DNA of 64,000 nt from Doryteuthis pealeii (lineage: Eukaryota > Mollusca > Cephalopoda > Myopsida > Loliginidae): NCBI GenBank assembly GCA_023376005.1, contig CM042152.1:70285845-70349844 (forward strand), read 5' to 3'. The notes beneath the pieces are model-generated. The model was not told the DNA's origin, ran no database searches, and worked only from the letters and a program-made list of their open reading frames with translations. Positions within the stretch are counted from its first letter, which is position 1. Each line of letters opens with the position of its first letter. The translations under genes were made by a program, and so were the position numbers. Below are positions 62,201-63,822 of this stretch, one piece after another.

Positions 62201-63822
62201 CCTCAAACAATGATGCAAGTAAGAGATCTAGTTTTTGGTATCAGTATTCATTATACCAACACACAACTTTCACTGTTTTGGAGAATCTGATATTTTTTAA
62301 AAAGTGAAAAATCAATCTACCCTAATCCACATGGACACACCAGTGTGGGTCAACCAGTGATAACCTACATTGACCAGCTCTGTGCAGATACTGGATGCTG
62401 TGCAGAGGACTTTCCAGGAGTGATGGCCAATAGAGATGGTTGGCGAGGAAGAGTCATGGAAATCTGTGTTGTCGACATGACTTCATGATGAAATTTTTAA
62501 GGGAGTTACTTTACAATCACCATGTCTTTGACAAGAACTGGACTTAGTATGCTGTGACATACACAAAAATCTTTCAACAATTAGTAAAAATTTTGAAAAA
62601 CTGATATATACTTACCCAAACCAAGTGTAAAGTATTTAGAAGCAGGTGGTAAAACTCTACATGACCGCAATACGGTGGTTATGTTTTTTAGTTCAAGTGT
62701 CGCCTGTAGTTATAAATAAAAATAAAATAAAGTAGTAAAAAGTATTGATACAATAAAAAAAAAGATTTAAACATTTAAAAAAAAACTATCTTCTTATATA
62801 TAATTAAAAACAAAATATTTACATAAATTAAGGTCGATAGTTACAGCATTAGAAAATGTGTTAACTTCAAAATTTTGAAAATAAATTTTAAACTCCTTTT
62901 AAATAAACTTTATCCTTTTTCCTTTAACTGCGGTGTAATAATAAACAAACACACAAGGTTAAGCTTGAGAAAGCTTTATTCTACTTAGAATACTGTTACA
63001 GTTTACTGAGAGTTTATATACTCTCAGAAACGTCAAAGAGTTACACAAAGGGGATGTAATAATAAAACAGGGGAAGTAACTCTCAATTACTTATTACATG
63101 CAGTAAATTTGATTAAATCTCATAATCAGTTGATTTTTGTACTTCTCCCATTTACGGAAACGTTCCCTGAACCCCAATGATATTTGAATTGTAAAAATAA
63201 GGTCTAAAATTTTGGCTTCAGGTTACCTTTACTGCACTTTTAATATGGACTATTAATAAAGAGTAATGAATTTCTGGTTGATTGGTTGGTTGGATTTTAT
63301 GGCATGTCAACCCTTGCTGGATTATTTTATGCTGAAGATGTTTTGTTTTATTCATCTTGATAGGTACTCAAGTTTTCTTTTTTAAACTCATTTTTAATAT
63401 ATTTTCTTTAAACTCATTTTTTTTTAAAATTTAACCCATCGATGGGACCCTAACAGGTCAGAGTGGACCTGGGAGTAATAATGATGAAGGGGTACTCCAC
63501 ATTCCCCAGAGCTCCAGAGTGGAACCTCGCCATCAGATAGATGAAGCTAATATGCTTGGGAAAGGTATGAATCAAATTATTCTCCCTCCAGCTATGGGTA
63601 AATAGTAGGGCAGAATGGGCCCTTTAACTTTGGTATGGCCACCAGACTAAGAGAATAAAAACACTGAATTCAAACCTGTTAAAGTAAATTTAAAAATTGA
63701 CCTTGTGTTCGCATCCTGCTCATATAGTTATTTGTTTATAAAGCAAAATTACCTCATAGATATTTCCAGTTTTATATTCTTTGAAAACAATTTCTTTCGG
63801 AATCGGTAAGAAAATAGGTGAT
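18679..63822 (-). CDS. DLEC1: DLEC1 (CFAP81) gene, 24 internal exons, both ends missing
   Basis: This is the gene-level entry; exons are listed separately. Reading the minus strand from 63,822 to 18,679 gives 24 exons with GT donors and AG acceptors. They join into one reading frame at every junction except around exon 22 (one base short). The translation follows vertebrate DLEC1 in order, for example GLVAPGMSCLYTIQFAPDS, ICDNCQVK, NMWGEYSDIFCCQ and DIRVDWLGYN. DLEC1 is a ciliary/flagellar axoneme protein made of tandem ASH/MSP-like beta-sandwich domains; the recurring pattern 'I-x-P-x-x-G-x-(L/I)-x-P' before an F/Y-rich strand is visible in exons 7, 10, 13, 15 and 19. The N-terminal part and promoter lie past 64,000. 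The C-terminal exons after exon 24 are absent, apparently because copy A is joined there. Identification is from recalled homology, not a search. Confidence 0.9.
18872..19068. repeat. Long hairpin, 86 bp arms, 25 bp loop
   Basis: Arms 18,872-18,957 and 18,983-19,068 are inverted copies with only a few mismatches (for example GGCTATCACAATGCAAGTGT against its complement). It lies in the intron 68 bp upstream of the exon 24 acceptor, so it would fold in the pre-mRNA. Confidence 0.9.
19835..20001 (-). CDS. DLEC1: DLEC1 exon 23 (single copy)
   Basis: This 167 bp exon encodes SPLQRSPSVAPSEKQDKEDE, an acidic linker, then FIKTIFDMHSGDQSDKPFTI and IPKQM. The I-x-P-K-Q-(M/V) ending aligns with DLEC1. 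The acceptor is TTTAAG and the donor ATG|GTAAGG. Confidence 0.88.
20560..20690. repeat. 33 bp minisatellite, four units
   Basis: Units contain AATATCTCAATTGATTGAGG plus TGGAGGGTGGAAG. Three are nearly identical and the outer ones diverged. It lies in the intron between exons 22 and 23. Confidence 0.85.
21224..21354 (-). CDS. DLEC1: DLEC1 exon 22, one base short
   Basis: The exon encodes DIRVDWLGYNIYNDDDKLLD and KVIYGDAFPIWE, matching DLEC1 D-I-R-(L/V)-D-W and the V-x-Y-G-x-x-F-P region. It is 131 bp, but flanking phases need 132. A run GGGAAATG near 21,265 should read with one more A. With the missing A the frame regains a DLEC1-like E-L-V and joins exon 23 in phase. I read this as an assembly or read error in a homopolymer. 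Confidence 0.88.
21536..21761. mobile_element. MITE with telomere-like core
   Basis: Terminal inverted repeats of about 50-60 bp (GCTAAACTTGCAAATCGGTT at the left, its complement at the right; TGACCCAGAAAAAACAGAAC inside each arm) flank a G-rich core of degenerate TTAGGG-like words at 21,625-21,675. Non-coding. Confidence 0.8.
21768..22071. mobile_element. Foldback element with GGGAGCCTTC repeats
   Basis: Inverted ends (GATTATTCCGACTATTGTCC at the left, complement near 22,050) flank four to five short units of the type CTCGGGAGCCTTCTT. Related text occurs at 445-840 and 23,555-23,760. Non-coding. Confidence 0.75.
22184..22217. repeat. (TA)n microsatellite
   Basis: TA run in the intron between exons 21 and 22. 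Similar runs lie at 22,900-22,933, 23,057-23,073 and 44,104-44,133. Confidence 0.92.
22709..22779 (-). CDS. DLEC1: DLEC1 exon 21 (single copy)
   Basis: This 71 bp exon encodes FGSHVAGNDTTDRKLRICNT followed by SPF. It matches DLEC1 at R-F-G-x-x-V-x-G-x-D-T-x-x-R-x-L-R-(I/L)-x-N-x-S-P. The acceptor is TTGAAAG and the donor GTATGT. Its copy A counterpart would lie left of the window. Confidence 0.9.
23081..23330 (+). mobile_element. SINE family 1 (copy B)
   Basis: This is a full head-to-tail copy beginning GGTGCATGGTGTAATGGTTA directly after a TA microsatellite. It is followed by an inverted fragment at 23,328-23,457. Confidence 0.82.
23892..24210 (-). pseudogene. Ty3/Gypsy pol fragment (copy B)
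   Basis: This is the copy B homologue of 997-1,275. The second half keeps L-L-M-R-K-W-x-P and Q-I-V-V-P-K. The first half has stops and a frame break near 24,085-24,120. Confidence 0.68.
24388..25084 (+). repeat. 30-31 bp AT-rich minisatellite (copy B only)
   Basis: About 17 units of the form TATTAAAAATCATTATCCAA plus TACATTTTTG run from about 24,545 to 25,075. Two unit variants (with ATCATTATCC or ATCACTGTCT) alternate, so it grew as higher-order dimers or trimers. Copy A lacks it and has an unrelated 35 bp stretch instead. Confidence 0.88.
25197..25303 (-). CDS. DLEC1: DLEC1 exon 20, copy B
   Basis: This 107 bp exon encodes VDDLELAKFPVRLNVIGSPL then KFLMVKPNTDQVPKL. It matches the DLEC1 stretch P-V-x-(L/M)-x-x-(I/V)-G-x-P. 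A 5.1 kb BEL/Pao insertion lies in the intron between exons 19 and 20 in this copy only. Confidence 0.92.
25372..25424. repeat. (TA)n microsatellite (copy B)
   Basis: It is longer than the matching run in copy A (2,225-2,260). Confidence 0.92.
25501..26244 (+). repeat. 5-prime LTR of the BEL/Pao element
   Basis: 744 bp, TATG...CATA, matching 29,867-30,613 almost base for base. The GC-richer block around 25,650-25,760 is shared by both LTRs. No primer-binding site could be named with confidence just after it. Confidence 0.88.
26356..26945 (+). CDS. Gag-like ORF start with amplified 11-residue repeat
   Basis: The open frame begins MEEIRILVGTRNSACRRVSH (an upstream ATG at 26,326 is also in frame). 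About 110 residues of helical, charged sequence follow, consistent with a BEL/Pao gag N-terminus by position. From about residue 115 the protein becomes tandem 10-11-residue units (E-I-K-I-K-P-S-T-S-D, then E-I-E-I-L-E-D-N-S-S-K). The frame is broken near 26,945 by a one-base loss in the repeat. The gag assignment is from position and weak resemblance only. Confidence 0.55.
26686..27465 (+). repeat. 33 bp minisatellite inside the gag-like ORF
   Basis: There are about 20 units of 33 bp (earlier units 30 bp), each coding E-I-(E/K)-I-L-E-D-(N/S)-S-S-K. Unit length is a multiple of three, so expansion keeps the frame. Later units have one- to several-base losses that shift it repeatedly between 26,945 and 27,420. 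After the array the original style of coding (I-K-I-K-N-S-N) resumes to about 27,690. Confidence 0.9.
27720..28840 (+). repeat. Degenerate ~180 bp repeats replacing the pol core
   Basis: Phrases such as TTGAAATACGAAATTGAAAT, TACAATGTTGGTTAAGATAT and GATATCTAAAAATTTGAA recur at roughly 150-200 bp spacing. No reverse transcriptase or RNase H motif is visible in any frame. The block is very AT-rich and appears to be decayed tandem sequence internal to the element. Confidence 0.7.
28842..29716 (+). pseudogene. BEL/Pao integrase C-terminal part and DUF5641-like tail, broken
   Basis: The first part carries the end of an integrase core: an I-P-x-Y-S-P-W-x-G-S-x-W-E-R-L-I-G motif, whose E fits the last acidic catalytic residue, then an N-T-R-P-L-T-Y motif. 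After a frameshift at a T run near 29,170 and an in-frame stop near 29,354, a tail follows with V-V-L-I-R-x-x-x-x-x-R-x-x-W-x-L-G-R-V-V-E-L, typical of the domain ending BEL/Pao polyproteins. The upstream integrase half is missing. It cannot encode an active integrase. Confidence 0.85.
29867..30613 (+). repeat. 3-prime LTR of the BEL/Pao element
   Basis: 747 bp, differing from the 5-prime LTR by a handful of single-base changes. A purine-rich stretch (A and G runs near 29,780-29,805) lies about 60-90 bp before it and could be the polypurine tract, though it is further from the LTR than usual. Confidence 0.87.
31094..31245 (-). CDS. DLEC1: DLEC1 exon 19, copy B
   Basis: This 152 bp exon encodes LSDNNGAAFLINPTNGRLPA and NDMWGEYSDIFCCQ. 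The G-A-A-F-x-x-x-P/x-x-x-G-x-L and (N/D)-M-W-G-E-Y-x-D motifs are among the clearest DLEC1 matches. It differs from copy A at I/V and N/D positions, so the two copies are not identical. Confidence 0.95.
31821..31900 (-). CDS. DLEC1: DLEC1 exon 18, copy B
   Basis: This 80 bp exon encodes HSRRDSVWQRSHTLRSPGAF followed by LTSIDK. It is a basic, weakly conserved linker, but its phase (1 + 78 + 1) links exons 17 and 19 exactly. The acceptor CCAAAG lies directly beside the long A-rich tandem array at 31,905-32,745. Confidence 0.85.
31905..32745. repeat. A-rich minisatellite beside exon 18 (copy B)
   Basis: Same array as 3,596-4,370, slightly longer and with different unit order. It also starts within 5 bp of the exon 18 acceptor and shows no sense-strand AG. 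Confidence 0.9.
32820..32908. repeat. (GAT)n/(AAT)n microsatellite (copy B)
   Basis: About 20 AAT units after a short GAT/GAC run. The copy A equivalent (4,450-4,500) is much shorter. Confidence 0.92.
33077..33251 (-). pseudogene. DLEC1: DLEC1 exon 17, copy B, frameshifted
   Basis: This is the exon 17 homologue, 175 bp instead of 174. Compared with copy A it has two extra A's and one missing A, all in or next to short A runs. The frame shifts and reaches a TGA before the donor. Splice signals are intact. Since copy A is open at the same place, the change is more likely an assembly or sequencing error than an inactivating mutation. Confidence 0.85.
35326..35465 (-). CDS. DLEC1: DLEC1 exon 16, copy B
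   Basis: This 140 bp exon encodes VLFHDIYIRCQVQGMETHPC and then a strand ending SQENSLIPGM. The pattern C-x-V-x-G-M, then L-x-(I/L)-x-G, matches DLEC1. The acceptor is TTTTCAG and the donor ATGAG|GTAAGA. Copy A differs only at silent or neutral sites. Confidence 0.9.
35575..35775 (-). pseudogene. LINE 3-prime ORF fragment (copy B)
   Basis: This is the copy B homologue of 7,120-7,335, with the same S-V-L-L-Y-G-C-T-T block on the minus strand. Confidence 0.75.
37331..37441 (-). CDS. DLEC1: DLEC1 exon 15, copy B
   Basis: This 111 bp exon (37 codons) encodes AFGSQSAFCDIQMEPQSGCI followed by GPREEQEVEITFVAYKR. It matches DLEC1 at F-C-x-(I/V)-x-x-x-P-x-x-G-x-(I/L)-G-P-x-E-E. The same residues are encoded in copy A (8,896-9,006). 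Confidence 0.93.
38043..38365 (+). mobile_element. tRNA-Lys-like SINE with internal duplication (copy B)
   Basis: This is the homologue of 9,601-9,835 but about 92 bp longer: the block from AAAGTCAGTGCATGAG to CAAAAACAATATCC occurs twice (about 38,114-38,207 and 38,207-38,300). Copy A has it once. Confidence 0.82.
39225..39420 (-). pseudogene. LINE fragment (copy B)
   Basis: Homologue of 10,690-10,905. It contains P-L-M-K-H-I-D-N-N-L and frame breaks. It lies just downstream (low side) of the exon 14 donor. Confidence 0.65.
39473..39626 (-). CDS. DLEC1: DLEC1 exon 14, copy B
   Basis: This 154 bp exon encodes ILITGEVQVPHVVLKSCEFH and later LINNTILPAFFEWQQ. It matches DLEC1 at E-V-Q-x-P-H-V-x-L and L-I-N-x-T-x-L-P-x-x-F-x-W. 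The acceptor is TTTGTAG; the donor is CAG|GTATTA. The exon is open here; in copy A four one-base indels cancel in length but break the frame between them. Confidence 0.92.
40309..40606 (+). repeat. LTR-like repeat (copy B)
   Basis: The cleanest of three copies: TGTGGGGATTAAATAAAAC start, GGTCAATAAAGCCTAAATC poly(A)-like signal, CTTCTGTCTCTGTCTCC and the end CAGCGTGACACC. No coding internal region follows. Confidence 0.52.
41513..41551. repeat. (CAAC)n microsatellite (copy B)
   Basis: About nine CCAA units. In copy A (13,065-13,087) the run is shorter and irregular. Confidence 0.88.
41876..42105 (+). mobile_element. tRNA-Lys-like SINE (copy B)
   Basis: The head TTTAACTCAGTTGGTAGAGC, B-box region AAGGTTCTGGGTTAAATAC and the GTAGCACAGGGATCTGTGCA body show it is a tRNA-derived SINE rather than a tRNA gene. 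It lies just upstream (low side) of the exon 13 donor. Confidence 0.83.
42188..42330 (-). CDS. DLEC1: DLEC1 exon 13, copy B
   Basis: This 143 bp exon encodes LSELKIYPKNGNLQPFETCK and ends ISVKVVDGEE. It is open and continues exon 12 in frame. The I-x-P-x-x-G-x-L-x-P/x motif is the repeating-domain signature. Its copy A counterpart (13,762-13,920) is about 16 bp longer and frameshifted, so copy B is the functional version here. Confidence 0.9.
42655..42905 (+). mobile_element. SINE family 1 (copy B)
   Basis: The head GGTGTAATGGTTAGAGTCAT, body GGGAAAGGTATGAATC and a purine/pyrimidine tail match the other family members. Confidence 0.82.
43830..44100 (+). mobile_element. SINE family 1 (copy B end)
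   Basis: This is a complete head-to-tail SINE followed by a TA microsatellite (44,104-44,133). It marks the end of A/B homology. Confidence 0.82.
44358..44545. repeat. 58 bp tandem repeat, three units
   Basis: Each unit holds CTCTGCAGAGGNGCAGT, ATTCTACAGCCCCAG and CAACAGGG. No coding role seen. Confidence 0.8.
44560..45320 (+). repeat. Possible LTR and leader of an unknown retroelement
   Basis: From about 44,632 (TGTTAGTGTATC) to about 45,210 (TTTCTACACTAATGCA) the ends are near-inverted and the interior is GC-richer than its surroundings, with AATAAATAC near 44,920. No target duplication was found. Treat as an unclassified repeat. Confidence 0.35.
45460..45565. repeat. (TTTC)n microsatellite
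   Basis: Two TTTC/TCTC runs separated by a short AT-rich gap, between copy B and exon 12. Confidence 0.9.
46310..46453 (-). CDS. DLEC1: DLEC1 exon 12 of window
   Basis: This 144 bp exon (48 whole codons) encodes IVIEEPNVDFGLICQGECPT and ITLHNKSPIPTDFVVQE. The V-D-F-G-L-I pattern followed by I-x-(L/I)-x-N-x-S is the start of another ASH-like domain and aligns with DLEC1. It is the last exon before copy B. The donor is TCT|GTAAAT. Confidence 0.9.
46563..46613. repeat. (ATT)n microsatellite
   Basis: About 17 ATT units between exons 11 and 12. A shorter run of the same kind is at 22,628-22,659. Confidence 0.93.
46770..46900 (-). CDS. DLEC1: DLEC1 exon 11 of window
   Basis: This 131 bp exon encodes KEVQLQLCVTGYRPGLINHQ and ends NFNIQADVK. 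It corresponds to the F-x-L-x-F-x-G-G-x-x-G-x-x-x-x-x-L-x-C-x-(I/L)-E stretch of DLEC1. The acceptor is TTGTAG and the donor AAA|GTAAAT. Confidence 0.87.
46960..47175. repeat. AATTA-rich low-complexity block
   Basis: Overlapping AATTATTA and AATTAATT units produce many self-complementary stretches. No coding capacity. Confidence 0.88.
47366..47407. repeat. (TC)n microsatellite
   Basis: About 20 TC dinucleotides. (AG)n runs of similar size are at 10,541-10,573 and 39,080-39,113. Confidence 0.92.
47775..47871 (-). CDS. DLEC1: DLEC1 exon 10 of window
   Basis: This 97 bp exon encodes FINNSISHVKFSWELYESEF and ends MEVEPSTGTI. The N-N-S-x-S-x-x-(K/R)-(F/Y)-x-W and E-V-E-P-x-T-G-x-I motifs match DLEC1. 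A LINE 3-prime fragment begins within about 10 bp upstream of its acceptor, so little intron separates the exon from inserted DNA. Confidence 0.9.
47880..48271 (+). pseudogene. LINE C-terminus with C2H2-like finger
   Basis: It encodes I-K-W-W-H-K-I-P-H, R-I-D-S-I-E-T-I-L-S-Q and, after a frameshift near 48,100, T-T-L-K-K-C-N-I-T-P-S-R-V-E-D-L-A. It ends with C-N-V-C-x(10)-H-H-type residues (CNVCDHICKSRIGLMSHH). This is the standard 3-prime end of a non-LTR element. It starts within 10 bp of the exon 10 acceptor. Confidence 0.85.
48345..49110 (+). mobile_element. Decayed mariner-like element, interrupted by a SINE
   Basis: The ends are approximate inverted repeats (GGAGAGTCAAAAATTAACTG near 48,350; its complement-like AGTGCAGATAATTTTTTAAT near 49,080). 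Near 48,995-49,065 the plus strand encodes I-D-E-V-A-Y-S-L-K-I-S-H-G-S-V-Y-Q-I-I-H-D-K-L, a mariner-type helix-turn-helix. No catalytic part remains. A tRNA-Lys SINE sits at 48,405-48,635. Confidence 0.7.
48405..48635 (-). mobile_element. tRNA-Lys-like SINE
   Basis: Reverse-oriented family 2 copy: on the minus strand it runs from GGTTTAGCTCATTCAGTAGA through GGTTCCTGTTCAATACCAG to the AAAAGGGGATAGACTTCC end. It is inserted into a decayed mariner-like element. Confidence 0.82.
49157..49351. mobile_element. hAT-type MITE, 195 bp
   Basis: Terminal inverted repeats CAGTGGTTCTCAA and TTGAGACCCATTG, with an 8 bp target duplication CTCTAAAT / TTCTAAAT (7 of 8 match), define a hAT-superfamily miniature element. 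The inside is non-coding. Confidence 0.85.
50032..50305 (+). mobile_element. SINE family 1
   Basis: It starts GGGGCGCCTGGTGTCATGGT, has the GGGAAAGGTATGAATTC and TAGTAGGGCAGAG body blocks and ends before a short TA run. It lies in the intron between exons 9 and 10. Confidence 0.82.
50494..50630 (-). CDS. DLEC1: DLEC1 exon 9 of window
   Basis: This 137 bp exon encodes FVSLSIELQAQCIPFSVMLR followed by PYAMFIHGQIYSGI. The motif L-x-P-Y-A-x-x-I-x-G-x-x-Y-x-G-I is shared with DLEC1. The acceptor is TTTGCAG and the donor TCA|GTAAGT. It exits in phase 0. Confidence 0.92.
50684..50905 (+). mobile_element. Solo LTR, 222 bp
   Basis: It begins TGTTATGATAA and ends GGCCACAACA, with a perfect 5 bp target duplication ATGAT (50,679-50,683 and 50,906-50,910). 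A TATA-like TTATAAATAG lies near 50,725. No internal region is present. Confidence 0.85.
50911..52192. other. Intron 8-9: unclassified repeat debris
   Basis: No gene seen. The stretch 50,930-51,060 resembles 59,090-59,200 (CTTGTGTTACATAATT / TATTAATTATGTA words), so it is a dispersed repeat. The area 51,900-52,020 is T-rich low complexity. Confidence 0.6.
52193..52478 (+). mobile_element. SINE family 1
   Basis: This is a full copy starting TAGGCACGTGGTCTAATGGT with B-box-like CGAGTTCAATTCC and the conserved body and tail. It lies in the intron between exons 8 and 9. Confidence 0.83.
52723..52843 (-). CDS. DLEC1: DLEC1 exon 8 of window
   Basis: This 121 bp exon encodes VDSYRCVLQMILENVPKTPG and an acidic, probably disordered stretch ending GGKLEI. 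The V-L-Q-M-(I/V)-L-E-x-V-P motif aligns with DLEC1. The acceptor is TTCCAG and the donor ATAG|GTAAGT; phase is consistent on both sides. Confidence 0.9.
53012..53195 (-). CDS. DLEC1: DLEC1 exon 7 of window
   Basis: This 184 bp exon encodes NVSLQFYWVKYKITVDPTNP and, later, CVYPTYGVLPPSESIDFE. The second part has the repeating-domain signature P-x-x-G-V-L-P-P preceding F-x-x-x-F-A-P. The acceptor is TTTCAG and the donor GAGAAG|GTAAAC. A run of about 27 AG dinucleotides lies 24 bp upstream of its acceptor in the intron. Confidence 0.92.
53219..53272. repeat. (AG)n microsatellite
   Basis: About 27 AG dinucleotides, 24 bp from the exon 7 acceptor in the upstream intron (CT-rich in the sense RNA). 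Confidence 0.95.
53376..53455 (+). pseudogene. Mariner-like transposase fragment
   Basis: It has the same helix-turn-helix text as at 49,020-49,065, here reading I-S-H-S-S-A-Y-Q-I-I-N-D-E-L-G-F-H-K-T. Only about 80 bp remain, between the AG microsatellite and the 39 bp array. Confidence 0.62.
53557..54180. repeat. 39 bp minisatellite made from the exon 6 splice donor
   Basis: About 16 units of 39 bp. In the sense (minus) orientation a unit reads GAACTGCATGTAAGTTATCA, then GATAAAACATTTCCTTTAT. The first unit, at 54,174, contains the real exon 6 end and donor (GAACTGCAC|GTAAGT). Most units keep a GTAAGT or GTACGT-like donor core. Confidence 0.92.
54174..54333 (-). CDS. DLEC1: DLEC1 exon 6 of window
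   Basis: This 160 bp exon encodes VAQQAEVAILPSTDVYTEPA, then HYIKFGNANQFAYQEKHFTV. It matches the DLEC1 linker followed by H-(F/Y)-I-(R/K)-F. The donor is TGCAC|GTAAGT. The last bases of the exon and the first intron bases are the seed of a 39 bp tandem array that starts at once downstream. Confidence 0.9.
55155..55317. repeat. Inverted repeat, about 58 bp arms
   Basis: Arms 55,155-55,213 and 55,260-55,317 share AGTGAACTTTGAAATATC in opposite orientation. Flanking text (CTATTCAAATAAAGTCCTAT and TTGGTAGGCAAAGAGTT) recurs near 11,150-11,640 and 39,690-40,170, so it belongs to a dispersed repeat. Confidence 0.82.
55498..55681 (-). CDS. DLEC1: DLEC1 exon 5 of window
   Basis: This 184 bp exon encodes TVVREETINIPPFVIRPSTF and runs on to NVTIICDNCQVKNFSIVG. 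The I-x-C-D-N-C-Q-(I/V)-K motif is diagnostic for the matching DLEC1 domain. The acceptor is CCTCAG and the donor TTG|GTAGGT. Repeat-derived sequence (a 58 bp inverted repeat and a dispersed repeat) begins about 180 bp downstream of the donor. Confidence 0.93.
55742..55928 (-). mobile_element. tRNA-Lys-like SINE, truncated head
   Basis: Reverse-oriented family 2 copy containing GGTTCCTGGTTTGATACGG, the GTAGCACAGAGATG block and the CTGTCTGGCTGATACC end. The A-box part is missing. Confidence 0.77.
56233..56400 (-). mobile_element. 5S-rRNA-headed SINE-like repeat
   Basis: On the minus strand, 56,342-56,389 reads like the internal promoter half of 5S rRNA: AAG-x-TAAGCAG, GCCT, TACTT and GGGTGACC line up without gaps over 44 bases, about 31 of them identical to the 5S sequence I recall. 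The 3-prime part ends with AGGGTTGATATGCCGTAAAA, a tail shared with other dispersed repeats here. A second copy is at 58,008-58,172. Confidence 0.62.
56401..57256. other. Intron 4-5 part: no gene
   Basis: The stretch has an AAAG microsatellite near 56,760-56,785 and a 126-codon open frame at 56,784-57,164 without recognisable motifs or splice context. I see nothing else. Confidence 0.6.
57257..57390 (-). CDS. DLEC1: DLEC1 exon 4 of window
   Basis: This 134 bp exon encodes PPVIDLGYCLVGGISVIQV and ends FCLLPTSSWPATNFR. It matches the DLEC1 stretch with G-Y-C-L-(I/V)-G-G, then L-P-x-(S/T)-S-W-P. The first two bases complete a codon begun in exon 3; the exon ends in phase 0 at AGG|GTAAGT. Confidence 0.93.
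57470..57980 (+). repeat. Dispersed repeat with CCCATCTATGGGT-type end, split copy
   Basis: The beginning (ACTAAACTGCATCTGTGGTG) and the end (TCATTTATGGGTCAGATAGA) of a repeat also found at 9,090-9,235, 37,530-37,680, 14,935-15,090, 43,235-43,395 and, reversed, 63,425-63,535 are here separated by about 300 bp of other sequence. Probably a SINE or LINE tail family. Confidence 0.55.
58008..58172 (-). mobile_element. 5S-rRNA-headed SINE-like repeat, second copy
   Basis: This is a diverged copy of 56,233-56,400 with the same order: AAGTTAAGCA head, GAGTCTTTTGTTTATC body and GGTTGATATG tail. The 5S-like head is more decayed and lacks the GGGTGACC block. Confidence 0.58.
58325..58480 (+). pseudogene. 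Composite SINE/LINE debris
   Basis: A family 2 SINE piece (GAGGAGCTGATGGTAGGTGT) runs into LINE-like text (M-L-D-N-A-G-E-A-R-M-N-S-C-D-V-F-Q-W). No intact frame. Confidence 0.55.
58640..59100 (+). repeat. Possible LTR end with tRNA-Lys-like primer site
   Basis: A GC-richer island ends with TATTGGCGCCAACATCG, which resembles a tRNA-Lys primer-binding site. It is also the arm of a small hairpin (CGCCAACAT ... ATGTTGGCG, 59,025-59,045). No coding part follows. Confidence 0.35.
59715..59856 (-). mobile_element. SINE family 1 fragment (duplicated pair, member 1)
   Basis: It shows the reverse-oriented SINE blocks ACCCATAGCTGG and GCACGTTAGCCACTATGCCA. It is part of a local duplication with 60,134-60,282. 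Confidence 0.7.
60134..60282 (-). mobile_element. SINE family 1 fragment (duplicated pair, member 2)
   Basis: Same as 59,715-59,856 with a few differences; the shared sequence continues through to the exon 3 donor at 60,369. Confidence 0.7.
60370..60543 (-). CDS. DLEC1: DLEC1 exon 3 of window
   Basis: This 174 bp exon encodes GLVAPGMSCLYTIQFAPDS, then a strand ending SVPLLGKRPHPILS. It is one of the most conserved parts of DLEC1 (V-A-P-G-M-x-C-x-Y-T-x-Q-F-x-P-D, then P-L-x-x-R-P-x-P-x-L). The acceptor is ATTTCAG and the donor ATCAT|GTAAGT. Its donor side and a SINE are duplicated downstream near 59,655-59,945. Confidence 0.93.
60640..61116 (+). pseudogene. LINE reverse-transcriptase C-terminal ORF, split by a DNA element
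   Basis: The plus-strand text has L-V-D-Q-F-I-Y-L-G-S-N-I-S-S-T-E, then V-L-L-Y-G-C-T-T-W-T-L and R-M-L-H-A-V-L-N-K-S-W. This is the familiar end of a non-LTR retrotransposon polyprotein. A TGA near 60,835 breaks the frame. The ORF continues at 62,328-62,485 after a 1.2 kb insertion. Confidence 0.85.
61117..62327. mobile_element. 1.2 kb non-autonomous DNA element nested in a LINE
   Basis: The insert is flanked by CACAT (61,112-61,116 and 62,328-62,332). It has short terminal inverted repeats: TAGGGTAGGTCAATTTT at one end, the complement of TTAGGGTAGATTGATTTTT at the other. No transposase was recognised. A 162-codon open frame on the minus strand (61,138-61,626) has no family I know. The superfamily is unassigned. 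Confidence 0.75.
62328..62485 (+). pseudogene. LINE ORF end, continuation after the nested insertion
   Basis: It encodes the block T-Y-I-D-Q-L-C-A-D-T-G-C followed by A-N-R-D-G-W-R, the usual finish of this LINE family. It resumes exactly where 61,116 left off. Confidence 0.82.
62616..62703 (-). CDS. DLEC1: DLEC1 exon 2 of window
   Basis: This 88 bp exon encodes ATLELKNITTVLRSCRVLPP followed by ASKYFTLGLG. It has a CTACAG acceptor and a GTAAGT donor and continues exon 1 in frame. The 'N-x-T-T-V-x-R-S-x-R-V-L-P-P' motif is the matching region of vertebrate DLEC1. The intron upstream holds a solo LTR and SINE debris. Confidence 0.88.
62934..63098 (-). mobile_element. Solo LTR or TRIM, 165 bp
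   Basis: The ends are TGTAATAA and TTATTACA, with target duplication TGCGG / TGCAG. On the minus strand it contains a TATATAAA box near 63,010-63,020, then GAATAAAGC near 62,970, in the right order for an LTR promoter and poly(A) signal. Confidence 0.8.
63537..63728 (+). mobile_element. SINE family 1, head-less fragment
   Basis: Body and tail blocks (GGGAAAGGTATGAATC, AGTAGGGCAG, ATTGACCTTGTG) are present, but the tRNA-like head is replaced by another repeat. Confidence 0.75.
63753..63822 (-). CDS. DLEC1: DLEC1 exon 1 of window
   Basis: This 70 bp exon encodes SPIFLPIPKEIVFKEYKTGN and a few more residues. It enters in phase 1 after a TTTTTCAG acceptor and leaves in phase 0 at GAG|GTAATT. 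The text matches the DLEC1 segment with the pattern P-K-E-I-x-F-x-(D/E)-Y, which starts an ASH-like domain. Upstream coding exons are beyond the right edge of the window. Confidence 0.85.
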
